The notes under the pieces are model-generated. The model was not told the DNA's origin and searched no databases. It saw only the letters and a program-made list of their open reading frames with translations. Shown in pieces: positions 17,280 through 26,535 of a DNA stretch of 64,000 nucleotides. The DNA is taken from the NCBI RefSeq assembly GCF_026339875.1, contig NZ_JAPEPZ010000001.1, forward strand, positions 6,138,001 through 6,202,000, in the 5' to 3' direction. Both the position numbers and the translations under genes were made by a program. Source of the DNA: Streptomyces sp. NBC_01571 (GTDB lineage: Bacteria; Actinomycetota; Actinomycetes; Streptomycetales; Streptomycetaceae). Each line of letters begins with the position of its first letter. The first letter of the stretch is position 1.

Positions 17280-19580
17280 TCAGTCGTCCGTCGACACCTC
17301 GCAGCGCAGTCGCCGGTCCGAGCCCAGTACCCGTCGCGGCCCGGTCAGCGACAACCGCGCGGTGTGCCGAGTCTCCGCGCTCGACGCCGCCAGTCGCAGC
17401 TCCAGCGCGCCCGGCTCGACCACCCGCTCGCCCGAGCGGTCGGTGAAGCCCGACAGGTCCGCGTGGAAGCCGAAGGTGACCCGGCGGGCCTCGCCGGGTG
17501 TCAGGCGCAGGCGCTGGTAGCCGATCAGCCGCACGTCCGGACGCGTCACCGACGCCACCGGGTCGTGCAGGTAGAGCTGGACGACTTCGGTGCCGGCGCG
17601 GTCGCCGGTGTTGCGGACGGTGACCGAGAGGTCGTACGAGCCGTCCGTCGCGATCTCCGCGTCCGTTCCCCGGAAGTCCTCCCAGGCGAACGTCGTGTAC
17701 GAGTGGCCGTGGCCGAAGGCGTGGAGCGGGGTGGGGTCCAGGTTGCTGACCTCGCTCGCGAGGCCGAGCGGGGGCTGGAGGTAGGTCCAGGGCTGGCCGC
17801 CGGGCAGCCGCGGCACGCTCACCGGGAGGCGCCCCGAGGGGTCGACGCGGCCGGACAGCACACCGGCGATCGCCGGGCCGCCCTCCTCGCCCGGGAAGAA
17901 CGCCTGCACCACGGCGCCCAGCCGGCCGTCCCAGCGGCCCAGCGCGTAGGGGCGGCCGGTCAGCAGGACCAGCACCACCGGGACGCCGGTGTCGACCAGC
18001 GCGTCCAGCAGTTCGCTCTGGACGCCGGGCAGCCGGAGGTCGGAGGCGTCGCAGCCCTCGCCGGACGTGCCCCGGCCGAACAGCCCGGCGCGGTCGCCGA
18101 GCACGACCACGCACACGTCGGCTTCCGACGCCCGCGCCACCGCCTCGGCGAAACCGGACGTGTCGGGGTCCGAGACGCCGCAGCCCTCCGCGAACGTCAC
18201 CTTGGTGTCCGGGAGTTCGGCGCGCAGCGAGTCGAGGACCGTGGGGATGTCGATGCCCATCGGCACGTCGGGGTGGTGCATGAGGACGTGGGAGGGGAAG
18301 GAGTAGCAGCCGAGCATCGCGAGCGGGTCCGCGGCACGGGGGCCGACGACCGCGACTCGGGTCTCGGGAGCCAGCGGCAGCAGCCCGTCCGGGTTGTCCA
18401 GCAGGACCACCGACGCCTCCGCCAGCCGGCCGGCCAGATCCCGGTTGGCCGCCGAGTCCAGGTCGACGGGGCCTTGGCGCTCGGGCTCCCAGTCCTCGTC
18501 CAGGAGGCCCAGTTCGCACTTCTGCAGCAGTACGCGGCGCGCCGCCCGGTCGATCAGCGACTCGGGGGTGCTGCCGCCGCGTACGGCGTCCACGAGCGGT
18601 TTTCCGTAGCAGTTCACCGTCGGCAGTTCGACGTCGATGCCGGCCGCCAGCGCCGCGTGGGCCGCCTCGGCCGGGCTTCCCGCCACCCGGTGCAGGGTCT
18701 GGAGGAAACCGACGCCGAAGTAGTCGGCGACCACGGTTCCGGTGAAGCCCCACCGCTCCCGCAGGAGTTCGGTCAGCAGCCGGGTGTCCGCCGACGCCGG
18801 GACGCCGTCCGTCTCGTTGTACGCCGCCATCACCGAACGGGCGCCGCCCTCGCGCAGCGCCATCTCGAACGGCGGGAGCGTGACGTCCGCGAACTCCCGC
18901 GCGCCCGCCCGCACCGGCGCCAGGTTCCGTGCCCCCGCCGACGACGCGTACCCGGCGAAGTGCTTCAGCGTGGCGACGATGCCGGCCGATTCCAGGCCCC
19001 GCACGTAGGCCGTGCCGATCGTGCCGACGAGGTACGGGTCCTCGCCGATCGTCTCCTCGACCCGGCCCCAGCGCAGGTCGCGGACCACGTCGAGGACGGG
19101 CGCCAGGCCCTGGTGCACGCCGACCGAGCGCAGGTCGTCGCCGATGCGTCCGCCCAGCTCCTCGACCAGCTCCGGGTCGAAGGTGGCGCCCCAGGCGAGC
19201 GGGACGGGATAGGCCGTCGCGCGCCAGGCGGTGAATCCCGCCAGGCACTCCTCGTGGGCGACCGCGGGGATGCCGAAGCGGCCGGCGTCGGCGATCGCCC
19301 GCTGGGCGCGGGCCAGAGCGCGCGCGCCCAGCGCCGGGTCCACCGGGGCGGTGCCGAAGGAGCGGGTCAGCTGGCCGAGCCCGGAGGTGATCAGCTCGTC
19401 CCAGTTCTGGTCGGCGGTCATCTCGTGCTGGAGCGGGGCGACTCCGTCGCCGTCCGTCGCCGCGCCCACCCACACGCCGTACAGCTGGGCGGCCTTCTCC
19501 TCCACGGTCATCCGGGAGAGCAGGTCGTCGACGCGGGCTGCCGGAGTGAGTGAAGGGTCGCGCCAGGGAGCGGTGGTCAT
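17280..19580 (-). CDS. Glycoside hydrolase family 3 beta-glycosidase
   Basis: A 766-residue GH3 enzyme, probably a cytoplasmic beta-glucosidase or beta-xylosidase, as no signal peptide is seen. The order is the (alpha/beta)8 domain with the nucleophile region GFTGTVVADYFG (Asp286), then the (alpha/beta)6-sandwich domain and a C-terminal fibronectin III-like domain (DLSVTVRNTGDRAGTEVVQL). The start is ATG at 19580 with CAGGAG 5 nt upstream; a longer in-frame reading upstream lacks support. It is the last gene of a four-gene sugar-uptake operon on the minus strand, so it likely hydrolyses the imported oligosaccharide. Confidence 0.93.
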   Translation of the reverse strand: MTTAPWRDPSLTPAARVDDLLSRMTVEEKAAQLYGVWVGAATDGDGVAPLQHEMTADQNWDELITSGLGQLTRSFGTAPVDPALGARALARAQRAIADAGRFGIPAVAHEECLAGFTAWRATAYPVPLAWGATFDPELVEELGGRIGDDLRSVGVHQGLAPVLDVVRDLRWGRVEETIGEDPYLVGTIGTAYVRGLESAGIVATLKHFAGYASSAGARNLAPVRAGAREFADVTLPPFEMALREGGARSVMAAYNETDGVPASADTRLLTELLRERWGFTGTVVADYFGVGFLQTLHRVAGSPAEAAHAALAAGIDVELPTVNCYGKPLVDAVRGGSTPESLIDRAARRVLLQKCELGLLDEDWEPERQGPVDLDSAANRDLAGRLAEASVVLLDNPDGLLPLAPETRVAVVGPRAADPLAMLGCYSFPSHVLMHHPDVPMGIDIPTVLDSLRAELPDTKVTFAEGCGVSDPDTSGFAEAVARASEADVCVVVLGDRAGLFGRGTSGEGCDASDLRLPGVQSELLDALVDTGVPVVLVLLTGRPYALGRWDGRLGAVVQAFFPGEEGGPAIAGVLSGRVDPSGRLPVSVPRLPGGQPWTYLQPPLGLASEVSNLDPTPLHAFGHGHSYTTFAWEDFRGTDAEIATDGSYDLSVTVRNTGDRAGTEVVQLYLHDPVASVTRPDVRLIGYQRLRLTPGEARRVTFGFHADLSGFTDRSGERVVEPGALELRLAASSAETRHTARLSLTGPRRVLGSDRRLRCEVSTDD

Positions 19581-19629
19581 GAAACTCCTGTCAGGGAAGA
19601 GGGGTTCGACTGCCCCCGGTCGTACACGT

Positions 19630-20529
19630 TCACTTGCCGCCCACTCCCATGAGGCCGCCGACCAGCGCGCGGCGGGCCACCAGGTACACGACGAAGATCG
19701 GGACACCGGAGAGGACCACGGAGGCCAGCAGCGCGGGGATGTTCACGCCGAACTCGCTCACGTAGTTGAACAGGCCGAGGGTCAGGACCCGGGGGCCGTC
19801 GGACTGCGTGAAGATCAGCGGGAAGAGGAGCCCGTTCCAGGCCTGGAGCGCCGCGTAGACGACCACGGTGCTGATGCCGCCCTTGGCCAGCGGGATGACC
19901 AGCTGGAACAGCATCCGGGTGGTGGAGGCGCCGTCCAGTCCCATCGCCTCGTACAGGTCCTCGGAGATGTCCCGCAGGGTGCCGGTGAGGATCAGCACCG
20001 ACACCGGCATCGCGAAGGCGGCCGTCGGCAGGATGATCGCGAGCAGGCTGTCGTAGAGGTTCAGCTTGGTGATCATCAGGTAGAGGGGGACCACGACGGC
20101 CTGCGCCGGGATCGCGACGCCCAGCAGGAACAGCCGGAAGGCGGCCCCCGACCACACGCTCCGGGTCCGCACGGCGACGTAGGAGAGCGGGACGCACAGC
20201 GCCAGGACGATCACGACGACCGCGGCCGCCACGAGCGCGGTGTTCCACAGCAGGTGGCCGAAGCCGTTGTGCAGGACGGTGTCGTAGTTGTCCAGCGTCG
20301 GGTGGGACGGCGGCTTGAGGGCGTTGTGGCCCAGCGCCTCGCTCTGGTGGGTGAGCGAGGCCGAGATCATCGCGTAGACCGGGACGATCACGACGGCCAG
20401 CCAGATCACCGAGCCGGCTCCGGCGAGCGGGTTGGCACGCCGGGACCAGTGCCTGCGGCGGGGCGCGGTCCGGTCGGGGCCCGGAGCGGGGGCGGTCTTC
20501 ACAGGGCGCCGCAAGGTGTCGTGTGACAC
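19630..20529 (-). CDS. ABC sugar transporter permease, MalG-type (CUT1)
   Basis: Inner-membrane permease of a carbohydrate ABC importer, 299 residues. After a basic N-terminus there are about six hydrophobic segments, starting VIWLAVVIVPVYAMISASLT. The cytoplasmic EAA loop reads DLYEAMGLDGASTTRMLFQL, the contact site for the ATPase. It pairs with the MalF-type permease encoded just upstream (4-bp gap) and the lipoprotein binding protein. No ATPase is encoded here; Streptomyces CUT1 systems commonly share the MsiK ATPase, which I infer. Confidence 0.93.
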   Translation of the reverse strand: MSHDTLRRPVKTAPAPGPDRTAPRRRHWSRRANPLAGAGSVIWLAVVIVPVYAMISASLTHQSEALGHNALKPPSHPTLDNYDTVLHNGFGHLLWNTALVAAAVVVIVLALCVPLSYVAVRTRSVWSGAAFRLFLLGVAIPAQAVVVPLYLMITKLNLYDSLLAIILPTAAFAMPVSVLILTGTLRDISEDLYEAMGLDGASTTRMLFQLVIPLAKGGISTVVVYAALQAWNGLLFPLIFTQSDGPRVLTLGLFNYVSEFGVNIPALLASVVLSGVPIFVVYLVARRALVGGLMGVGGK

Positions 20530-20533
20530 GTCG

Positions 20534-21445
20534 TCACATTCCTTCCCGGGTGCTGCGCATCGCGCCGAAGCCGGACAGCCGCACCATCAGCAGGGACAAC
20601 GCGGTCGCGGCGATCACCAGGAACGAGGCGACCGCGCTCGCGTAGCCGAAGTCGTAACTCTTGAAGCCCGCCTGGTACATCAGGTACGGCAGGATCGCCG
20701 TGTCCGTGCCGGGGCCGCCCTGGGTGAGGATGAGGACCGTCTCGAAGTAGGTGAGCGAGCCGACGACCATCAGCACACCGGACGTGGTGGCGGTGTTGCG
20801 CAGCTGCGGCAGGGTGATCGAGAAGAACTGCCGCAGGCGTCCGGCGCCGTCGATGGCCGCGGCCTGGTAGAGCACCTCGGGGATCTGCCGTGCGCCACCC
20901 TGGTAGATGAGCGTGTGGAACGGGATGAACTGCCAGCCGCCGACGAAGACGATCGCGAGGAACGCTCCGCTGGTCGTGCCGAGGGTGTCCGCGTGGATGA
21001 TGCCGAAGTTCGGGTCGAGCAGCGCGTAGAACAGCAGCGAGATCGCCGTCGACGACAGCAGGAACGGCGTGAAGAAGATCGCCGAGAGGACCGCGCGGTT
21101 GCGCTGCCTGCCCGCCGCCCACACGCCCAGCAGCAGCGAGATCACCGTCTGGAACACCCAGCTCACCACCGTCAGTGCCACGGTGACCGTCAGGGACTGG
21201 GTGAGCCGGTCGTCGTTCAGCAGCTTGCGCCAGTTCGCGAGGCCCACCGGCCGCGGGTCGCCCAGGCCGTTCCACTGCGTGAACGAGAGGTAGAAGGCCA
21301 GCACCATCGGGCCGACGGCGAAGAACACGAAGAACAGGATCCCGGGCAGTGCCAGCGCCGCGCTCGGGCGGCCTGCCCTGTCGTGTGCGGCGGAGCGGGG
21401 GCGGCCCGCGGTGCGCGGGCCGCCCTTGAGGTGCGTCGTGCTCAC
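20534..21445 (-). CDS. ABC sugar transporter permease, MalF-type (CUT1)
   Basis: Second permease of the importer, 303 residues from GTG at 21445. The sequence has about six membrane segments, beginning [20 protein letters not shown], and the EAA loop [20 protein letters not shown]. The start codon overlaps the stop of the binding-protein gene (GTGA), indicating translational coupling, and the next permease begins 4 bp after the stop. The gene order binding protein, MalF-type, MalG-type, glycosidase is typical of actinobacterial oligosaccharide operons. Confidence 0.93.
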   Translation of the reverse strand: MSTTHLKGGPRTAGRPRSAAHDRAGRPSAALALPGILFFVFFAVGPMVLAFYLSFTQWNGLGDPRPVGLANWRKLLNDDRLTQSLTVTVALTVVSWVFQTVISLLLGVWAAGRQRNRAVLSAIFFTPFLLSSTAISLLFYALLDPNFGIIHADTLGTTSGAFLAIVFVGGWQFIPFHTLIYQGGARQIPEVLYQAAAIDGAGRLRQFFSITLPQLRNTATTSGVLMVVGSLTYFETVLILTQGGPGTDTAILPYLMYQAGFKSYDFGYASAVASFLVIAATALSLLMVRLSGFGAMRSTREGM

Positions 21446-22749
21446 TTCAGCCCCTTGAGCGCGGACACGAACTGCTCCGGCGAGGACTTGCCCACGAACA
21501 GTTTGTTGACCTCGGTGAGCATCGGGGTCGACACGTTCGGGGCGACCGCCTGGTCCCAGCTCAGCGTGAACGCCGGTGCGTCCTGCACCATCCGGTACTG
21601 GAACTTGGCGAACTCCGGGTTGGGGGAGGCGTCCAGCAGACTCGCCGCGTTCGAGGTGGCCGGCACGTCGCCGTTGGCGATGAGTTCCTTGGTGTAGGCC
21701 TCGGAGGCGCTGTCCCGCAGGAAGGCGATCGCCGCGTCCTTGTTGGAGGTACGGGCGTTCACCGACCAGTAGTTGGTGGGGTTGCCGACCACGTTGCGGA
21801 TGTTGCCGGCGCCGCCCTCGATCTTCGGGAAGGCGCACCATCCCAGGTTCTTCTTGGCGAAGTCCGGGAATTTGCCGAGCTGCGTGGAGTACTCCCACGA
21901 CCCCATCAGGTGCATCGCCGCCTTGCCCTTGGCGAAGACCGCGGGAGCGCCGCCGTTGCCGTAGCCGACCGAGCTGTAGCCCTTGCCGAAGGCGCCGTCG
22001 TCGATCAGCTCCCTGACGGTCTGGGCGGCCTTGAGGACGGCCGGGTCGCCCCAGCCGGAGGCGTCGCCGTTCTTGATCCTGTCGAAGACGTCGGGGCCGC
22101 CGATCCGGTCGACCAGGTACTCCAGCCACATCAGCTCGGGCCAGATGTCCGAGCCGCCCAGCGCGAACGGGGTGATTCCCGCCTTCTTCAGCTTGGCGTT
22201 GATGTCGAGCAACTGGTCCCAGGTGGTGGGCGGCTGGAGCTTGTGCTCCGCGAAGACGGTCTTGTTGTAGAAGAGGATCACGGGCTGCATGCCCCGCATG
22301 GGCACGCCGTAGTTCTTGCCGTCCAGCCCGCCCGCGCTGAGCACCGACGGCAGGAAGCCGCTCTTCAGCACCGGGTCGGACGCGATGACGTCGGTCAGGT
22401 CCACGAGCTGTCCGGCGTCCTTGTACGCCTTGATCGAGCCGCCGCCCCAGTTGAAGAACACGTCGGGGGCGTTGGGCGAGCCCATCGCGGTGCGCAGCTT
22501 CGCCGGGTAGTCCGTGGCGGGCACCTTCTGGAGCTTGACCGTGCCCTTGGCCTTCTTCGCGGCGGCCGACGCGTTGAACCGGGCGACGGACTTGACCTGG
22601 ATCTTCGCCGCGTCGTCTCCGTAGACGAACGCGGTGAGCGTGCCGCCGCCGCCCGAACCGCTGCCGGAGCCGCAGGCGGTGAGCCCGCCGACGGAGGCCA
22701 GGGCGGTCGCGCCCGCGCCGAGGAACCAACGCCTGCTGTAGGACTCCAT
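21442..22749 (-). CDS. Sugar ABC transporter substrate-binding lipoprotein (Tat-type signal)
   Basis: Extracytoplasmic solute-binding protein of the family 1 (MalE-like) type, 435 residues. The N-terminus [20 protein letters not shown] has a twin-arginine motif (RRWFLG) and a lipobox LTAC with the lipidated Cys at residue 26, then a Gly/Ser linker. The mature part carries typical SBP_bac features such as [19 protein letters not shown]. The substrate cannot be read, but the GH3 enzyme suggests a beta-linked oligosaccharide. The start is ATG at 22749, with GAGAGG about 13 nt upstream. Confidence 0.93.
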   Translation of the reverse strand: MESYSRRWFLGAGATALASVGGLTACGSGSGSGGGGTLTAFVYGDDAAKIQVKSVARFNASAAAKKAKGTVKLQKVPATDYPAKLRTAMGSPNAPDVFFNWGGGSIKAYKDAGQLVDLTDVIASDPVLKSGFLPSVLSAGGLDGKNYGVPMRGMQPVILFYNKTVFAEHKLQPPTTWDQLLDINAKLKKAGITPFALGGSDIWPELMWLEYLVDRIGGPDVFDRIKNGDASGWGDPAVLKAAQTVRELIDDGAFGKGYSSVGYGNGGAPAVFAKGKAAMHLMGSWEYSTQLGKFPDFAKKNLGWCAFPKIEGGAGNIRNVVGNPTNYWSVNARTSNKDAAIAFLRDSASEAYTKELIANGDVPATSNAASLLDASPNPEFAKFQYRMVQDAPAFTLSWDQAVAPNVSTPMLTEVNKLFVGKSSPEQFVSALKGLK

Positions 22750-22796
22750 GGGAGGGCACCTCTCGGTATGCGCGAGGACTCCACGACGAGCCGAAG

Positions 22797-22825
22797 CGAA
22801 TGTTTCGAGTTGAACTTCGAATGTT
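22797..22825. promoter_or_regulatory. Direct repeat in divergent promoter, candidate LacI-family operator
   Basis: CGAATGTT occurs at 22797-22804 and again at 22818-22825, 21 bp apart (two helical turns on the same face). The short palindrome AGTTGAACT lies between them. The repeats sit in the 138-bp gap between the divergent binding-protein and LacI-type genes, which is where the repressor would act. The assignment is inferred from position. Confidence 0.45.
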
Positions 22826-22887
22826 CCGGGAACGTAAGGCGATCCTGGGGGTTCGTCAAGGGGTCGCGCAGGGTTACGATCGCGGGC

Positions 22888-23916
22888 ATGAAGCCTGGGA
22901 ATTCCGTGGAAGCGCGGACCGCGACGCTCGCCGAGATCGCCCGTGAGGCCGGGGTCTCGGCCCCGACTGTTTCGAAGGTGCTCAACGGCCGCGCCGATGT
23001 CGCCCCCGCCACCCGCACCCGGGTCGAGGAGCTGCTGCGCGGCCACGGATACCGGCGGCGCGGGGGAGAGGGGGGCCGGTCGCCCCTCATCGACCTGGTC
23101 TTCCACGAGCTGGAGAGCGCCTGGGCGATGGAGGTCATCCGGGGCGTGGAGAACGTCGCCCGGGAGGAGGGGCTGAGCGTGGTGCTGTCCGAGAGCGCCG
23201 GGCGGCTGACTCCGGGCCGGACCTGGGCCGACCAGGTCGCGGCGCGCCGCCCGCACGGAGTGATCCTGGTGCTGTCCGGGCTCGACGAGTCCGGGCGCGC
23301 GCTGCTGACCAGCAGGTCCGTCCCGTTCGTGGTGATGGATCCGGCCGGTGACCCGGGTGACGACGTGCCGTCCATCGGGGCCACCAACTGGCAGGGCGGG
23401 CTCGCCGCGACGCGCCATCTGATCGAGCTCGGTCACACCCGGATCGGCGCGATCACCGGACCCTCGCAGATGATGTGCAGCCGCGCCCGGGTCGACGGCT
23501 ACCGGGCGGCGCTGGAGACGGCGGGGCTGCCCGTCGACTCCGGGCTGATCCGCCCCGGCACCTTCCATCACGAGAGCGGCTACCGGGCCGGGCTCGAACT
23601 CCTGCGCATGCCCGACCGGCCCACGGCCGTCTTCGCCGGCAACGACCTCCAGGCGCTCGGCCTCTACGAGGCGGCCCGCGAGCTGGGGCTGCGCGTCCCC
23701 GAGGACCTGAGTGTCGTCGGCTTCGACGATCTGCCGGTGGCGCGCTGGGTGGGGCCGCCGCTGACGACCGTACGGCAGCCGCTCACGGAGATGGCCGAGG
23801 CGGCGGCGAAGCTGGTGCTCGAACTGGGCCGTCAGGAAAGGCCCGCGGCCGGGACGCGGATGGAGCTGGCGACCACCCTGGTGGTCCGCAGCAGCACGGG
23901 GGCGCCTCCGGTGTGA
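22888..23916 (+). CDS. LacI/GalR-family transcriptional repressor
   Basis: A 342-residue sugar-responsive DNA-binding regulator. The N-terminal HTH reads [20 protein letters not shown] (about residues 12-31) with the minor-groove hinge region after it. The rest is a periplasmic-binding-protein-like effector domain with the family signatures [19 protein letters not shown] and [20 protein letters not shown]. It is transcribed away from the transporter operon and most likely represses it. ATG at 22888 fits the HTH position. Confidence 0.93.
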   Translation: MKPGNSVEARTATLAEIAREAGVSAPTVSKVLNGRADVAPATRTRVEELLRGHGYRRRGGEGGRSPLIDLVFHELESAWAMEVIRGVENVAREEGLSVVLSESAGRLTPGRTWADQVAARRPHGVILVLSGLDESGRALLTSRSVPFVVMDPAGDPGDDVPSIGATNWQGGLAATRHLIELGHTRIGAITGPSQMMCSRARVDGYRAALETAGLPVDSGLIRPGTFHHESGYRAGLELLRMPDRPTAVFAGNDLQALGLYEAARELGLRVPEDLSVVGFDDLPVARWVGPPLTTVRQPLTEMAEAAAKLVLELGRQERPAAGTRMELATTLVVRSSTGAPPV

Positions 23917-24095
23917 GCGGTGAGAGTGCACCCTCCGTGCCCGCCGAAGCCTGTCGATCGCACCGTCGAAACTTTCGGAAAACCGCGGCGGCGTTCGGGC
24001 GGGAGCGTTGGCGTTCGGACGGGAGTGTTCGGGCGAGGGTGGAGGGCCGGGTCGCTCCCCGGCGCGGGACGTGGTCCTGGTCGACGCGCCATACG

Positions 24096-24132
24096 GTGCC
24101 CGCGGTGCCCGCGGTGCCCGCGGTGCCCGTGG
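24096..24132 (+). repeat. Short tandem repeat GTGCCCGCG, four copies
   Basis: Four consecutive copies of the 9-mer GTGCCCGCG (the last ends GTGCCCGTG) lie in the 294-bp gap between the LacI gene and the LCP gene. Upstream in the same gap, near 23990-24040, a looser repeat of GTTCGGGCGGGAG is visible. I see no gene in this gap. Confidence 0.75.
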
Positions 24133-24210
24133 GCTGATGCCGGTCTGAGAAAAGTGAGATTTTCCGAAGAAAAGATCCCTCCGCGTCATTGCTCGACATA
24201 ATTCGCACTT

Positions 24211-25269
24211 ATGTTCCTCGTCGTGACGGAACACGACGAGCGCGGGGACGGGACGGAGCCGGTGGTCAGGCGGCGGGTGCTGAAGGCCGTCGGCCTCACC
24301 CTGGCCGGAGTCCTGGTGCTGGGCATCGGCACGGCGGGCTGGGCCTACTGGCACCTGAACCACAACATCAAAAGCGTCGACATCGACGGGGCGCTCGGCG
24401 ACAACCGCCCGGCGAAAGCGGTGCCGACACCCGCCTCGTCCGCGTCCGCCTCCCCGCTGCCGAGCGGCGCCCTCAACATCCTGGTCCTCGGCTCCGACTC
24501 ACGCAGCGGGAAGGCGAACGCCGAGCTCGGCGGCGGCGACAGCGCGGGGGCCCGTTCGGACACGGCCATGGTCGTCCACATCGACGAGGGCCGCACCGGC
24601 GCGACCGTGGTGAGCATCCCCCGGGACACCCTGGTGACCCGCCCGTCCTGCCCGACCCCGTCCGGCGGCACGACGTCGGTGGCGTACGGGACGATGTTCA
24701 ACAGCGCGTACGCGCTCGGCGGACCGGTCTGTGCCGTGAAGACCGTCGAGTCCCTGACGGGCGTCCGCATGGACCACTACCTGGAGATCGACTTCTCGGG
24801 CTTCGCGAAGCTGGTGAACGCGCTCGGCGGGGTCACGGTGACGACGGACGAGGACATCGACGACGACCAGAGCCATCTGCACCTGAAGGCGGGCACCCAT
24901 CTCCTGGACGGCACCCAGGCCCTGGCCCTGGCCCGCACCCGGCACGGCATAGGCGACGGCAGCGACCTCGGCCGCATCGGGCTCCAGCAGAAACTGGTCA
25001 AGGCGCTGCTGGAACAGATCTCCTCGACATCCCTGCTGACCAGCCCCGCCAAGCTCTACCAGGTCGCCGACGCGGTCACCGGCAGCCTCACCACGGACAC
25101 CGGCCTCGACTCCCTCGGCGAACTGACGAACCTCGGCCAGAGCCTCAGGTCCCTGTCCGCCGACCACGTCAGGACGGTCATGATGCCGGTGGTGACGGCC
25201 CCCTCGGACGCCAACCGGGTGGTGCCGCGCGAGCCGGCGGCGGACGAGCTGTGGGCTTCGCTCAAGTGA
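24211..25269 (+). CDS. LytR-CpsA-Psr (LCP) family protein
   Basis: LCP enzymes transfer lipid-linked glycopolymers (teichoic acid or arabinogalactan-type) to peptidoglycan outside the membrane. The 352-residue protein has a short cytoplasmic N-terminus, one membrane helix ([21 protein letters not shown]) and the extracellular LCP domain. The catalytic core motifs are [20 protein letters not shown] and [10 protein letters not shown], with further conserved residues around [14 protein letters not shown] and [20 protein letters not shown] at 24223 is an alternative start. The gene converges with the following methyltransferase and overlaps it by 8 bp. Confidence 0.93.
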   Translation: MFLVVTEHDERGDGTEPVVRRRVLKAVGLTLAGVLVLGIGTAGWAYWHLNHNIKSVDIDGALGDNRPAKAVPTPASSASASPLPSGALNILVLGSDSRSGKANAELGGGDSAGARSDTAMVVHIDEGRTGATVVSIPRDTLVTRPSCPTPSGGTTSVAYGTMFNSAYALGGPVCAVKTVESLTGVRMDHYLEIDFSGFAKLVNALGGVTVTTDEDIDDDQSHLHLKAGTHLLDGTQALALARTRHGIGDGSDLGRIGLQQKLVKALLEQISSTSLLTSPAKLYQVADAVTGSLTTDTGLDSLGELTNLGQSLRSLSADHVRTVMMPVVTAPSDANRVVPREPAADELWASLK

Positions 25270-25855
25270 CCGTGTACGTCAGCAGGTAGCGCCAGTACAG
25301 GAGCTGCCGGACGCGGGCGCCCGGCAGCAGGCGGCTCGCCTCGCCGCGGACGGCGGCGAGCGACATCCGCGGCGCGCGCACCGGTGCCGGGACCACCGGA
25401 GGTCCGGCGCCGCGCAGCCGTTCGCCCGCCGACACCCCGGCCCGGGCCACCGCGTTGGCGGGCACGGCCGCGAGGTCCCACCAGGTGTGCCCCGCGTAGC
25501 AGCCCAGCACCAGCAGCACCCCGCCGGGCGCCAGCGCGTCACGGAACCTGGTCACCGTCCGGAAGGGCATGTGGTGCAGGCTCGCGAGGCAGGTGATGAC
25601 GTCGTAGTGCGCCTTCGGCAGCGCGGCCGAGGCAGCGTCCGTCCGCCGGAACCGGGGCCCGCCGCCGATCCGTTCGGCCGCGGCGATCACCTCAGCGGAC
25701 GGGTCGACGGCGTCCACCGTGTAACCGCGCGCGGCGAGCCGCCGCGCGAAACGGCCGGTGCCACAGCCGACGTCCAGCGCGGTGCGCCCGTGCCCTTGCC
25801 CGGGCAGTTTCCGCAGCAGGAGCCGGTGGTAGTGGTCGTTGTGGTCGAAGGGCAT
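25262..25855 (-). CDS. Class I SAM-dependent methyltransferase
   Basis: A 197-residue methyltransferase of unknown substrate, Methyltransf_11/25-like. The SAM-binding motif I is ALDVGCGTGRFARRL, then motif II TVDAVDPSAEVIAAAER and the post-motif region ITCLASLHHMPF. I chose ATG 25855 (MPFDHNDHYH), because longer in-frame readings lack family similarity. The last 8 bp overlap the convergent LCP gene. The C-terminal region (RMSLAAVRGEASRLLPGARV) is the usual helical tail of this family in actinobacteria. Confidence 0.85.
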   Translation of the reverse strand: MPFDHNDHYHRLLLRKLPGQGHGRTALDVGCGTGRFARRLAARGYTVDAVDPSAEVIAAAERIGGGPRFRRTDAASAALPKAHYDVITCLASLHHMPFRTVTRFRDALAPGGVLLVLGCYAGHTWWDLAAVPANAVARAGVSAGERLRGAGPPVVPAPVRAPRMSLAAVRGEASRLLPGARVRQLLYWRYLLTYTVT

Positions 25856-26054
25856 ACGGGAAACCTCGCACACCGCGGGTACGGCCGGTAGTGCTTCCCG
25901 CACCACCGTCCTTCAGCTGTCCACCGGCCGTTCGGGAAGCCGTCAGGAAGCCGTCCGCCGGCCGCCCGGGAAGCCATCGTGAAGCCCTACGACAGCCACT
26001 CGGGAAGCCGTCCGGCAGCGCCCGAAAAGAATCTTGAAGGTTTTCCGGCGACGG

Positions 26055-26081
26055 TGTCGAAAGCGGCGCCCCCCGATCGAC
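26055..26081 (+). promoter_or_regulatory. ECF42-type promoter upstream of the DGPF gene
   Basis: TGTCGA at 26055-26060 is followed, after 17 bp, by CGAC at 26078-26081. As I recall, the ECF42 sigma-factor group recognises TGTCGA at -35 and a CGA/TC-type -10, so this fits autoregulation by the sigma gene downstream. It lies 53 bp before the DGPF start. Confidence 0.6.
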
Positions 26082-26133
26082 GCAGGGATGAGAGGCGGGG
26101 AGAAGCCCCGCCCTCCGCACCGAAGGAGCCACC

Positions 26134-26490
26134 ATGCCCCGCTACCTGTCCCTGGTCCGCATCGACGAGACCACCGCCCCCGCCGAGGGCCCGAGCCCCG
26201 AGCTGATGCAGCGGATGGGCGAGCTGATCGAGGAGATCACCAAGGCGGGGGTCATGCTCGACACCGCCGGACTGACGCCGACCGCGCAGGGCAAGCGGGT
26301 GCACTGGGAGGGCGGCGGGCTGTCCGTCACCGACGGCCCCTTCACCGAGTCCAAGGAGGTCGTCGGCGGCTACGCGCTCATGCAGTGCAAGGACATGGCC
26401 GAGGCGCTCGAGTGGACCAAGCGGTTCCTGAAGACGCACGAGGAGCACTGGACGGTGACCTGCGAGGTGCGGGAGATCGCCGAGGGCTGA
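26134..26490 (+). CDS. YCII-related (DGPF) protein
   Basis: A small ferredoxin-like YCII-domain protein of 118 residues, function unknown. The DGPF motif is visible in TDGPFTESKEVVGGYALMQC, the hallmark of proteins encoded next to ECF42 sigma factors. An AAGGAG ribosome-binding site precedes the ATG. The sigma-factor gene follows 45 bp downstream, and an ECF42-type promoter lies upstream, so the pair is very likely one autoregulated operon. Confidence 0.9.
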   Translation: MPRYLSLVRIDETTAPAEGPSPELMQRMGELIEEITKAGVMLDTAGLTPTAQGKRVHWEGGGLSVTDGPFTESKEVVGGYALMQCKDMAEALEWTKRFLKTHEEHWTVTCEVREIAEG

Positions 26491-26535
26491 GCGGCGGCTT
26501 GGCGCAGCCGGTCCGCTGGTGTCTGATGGTGGGCT

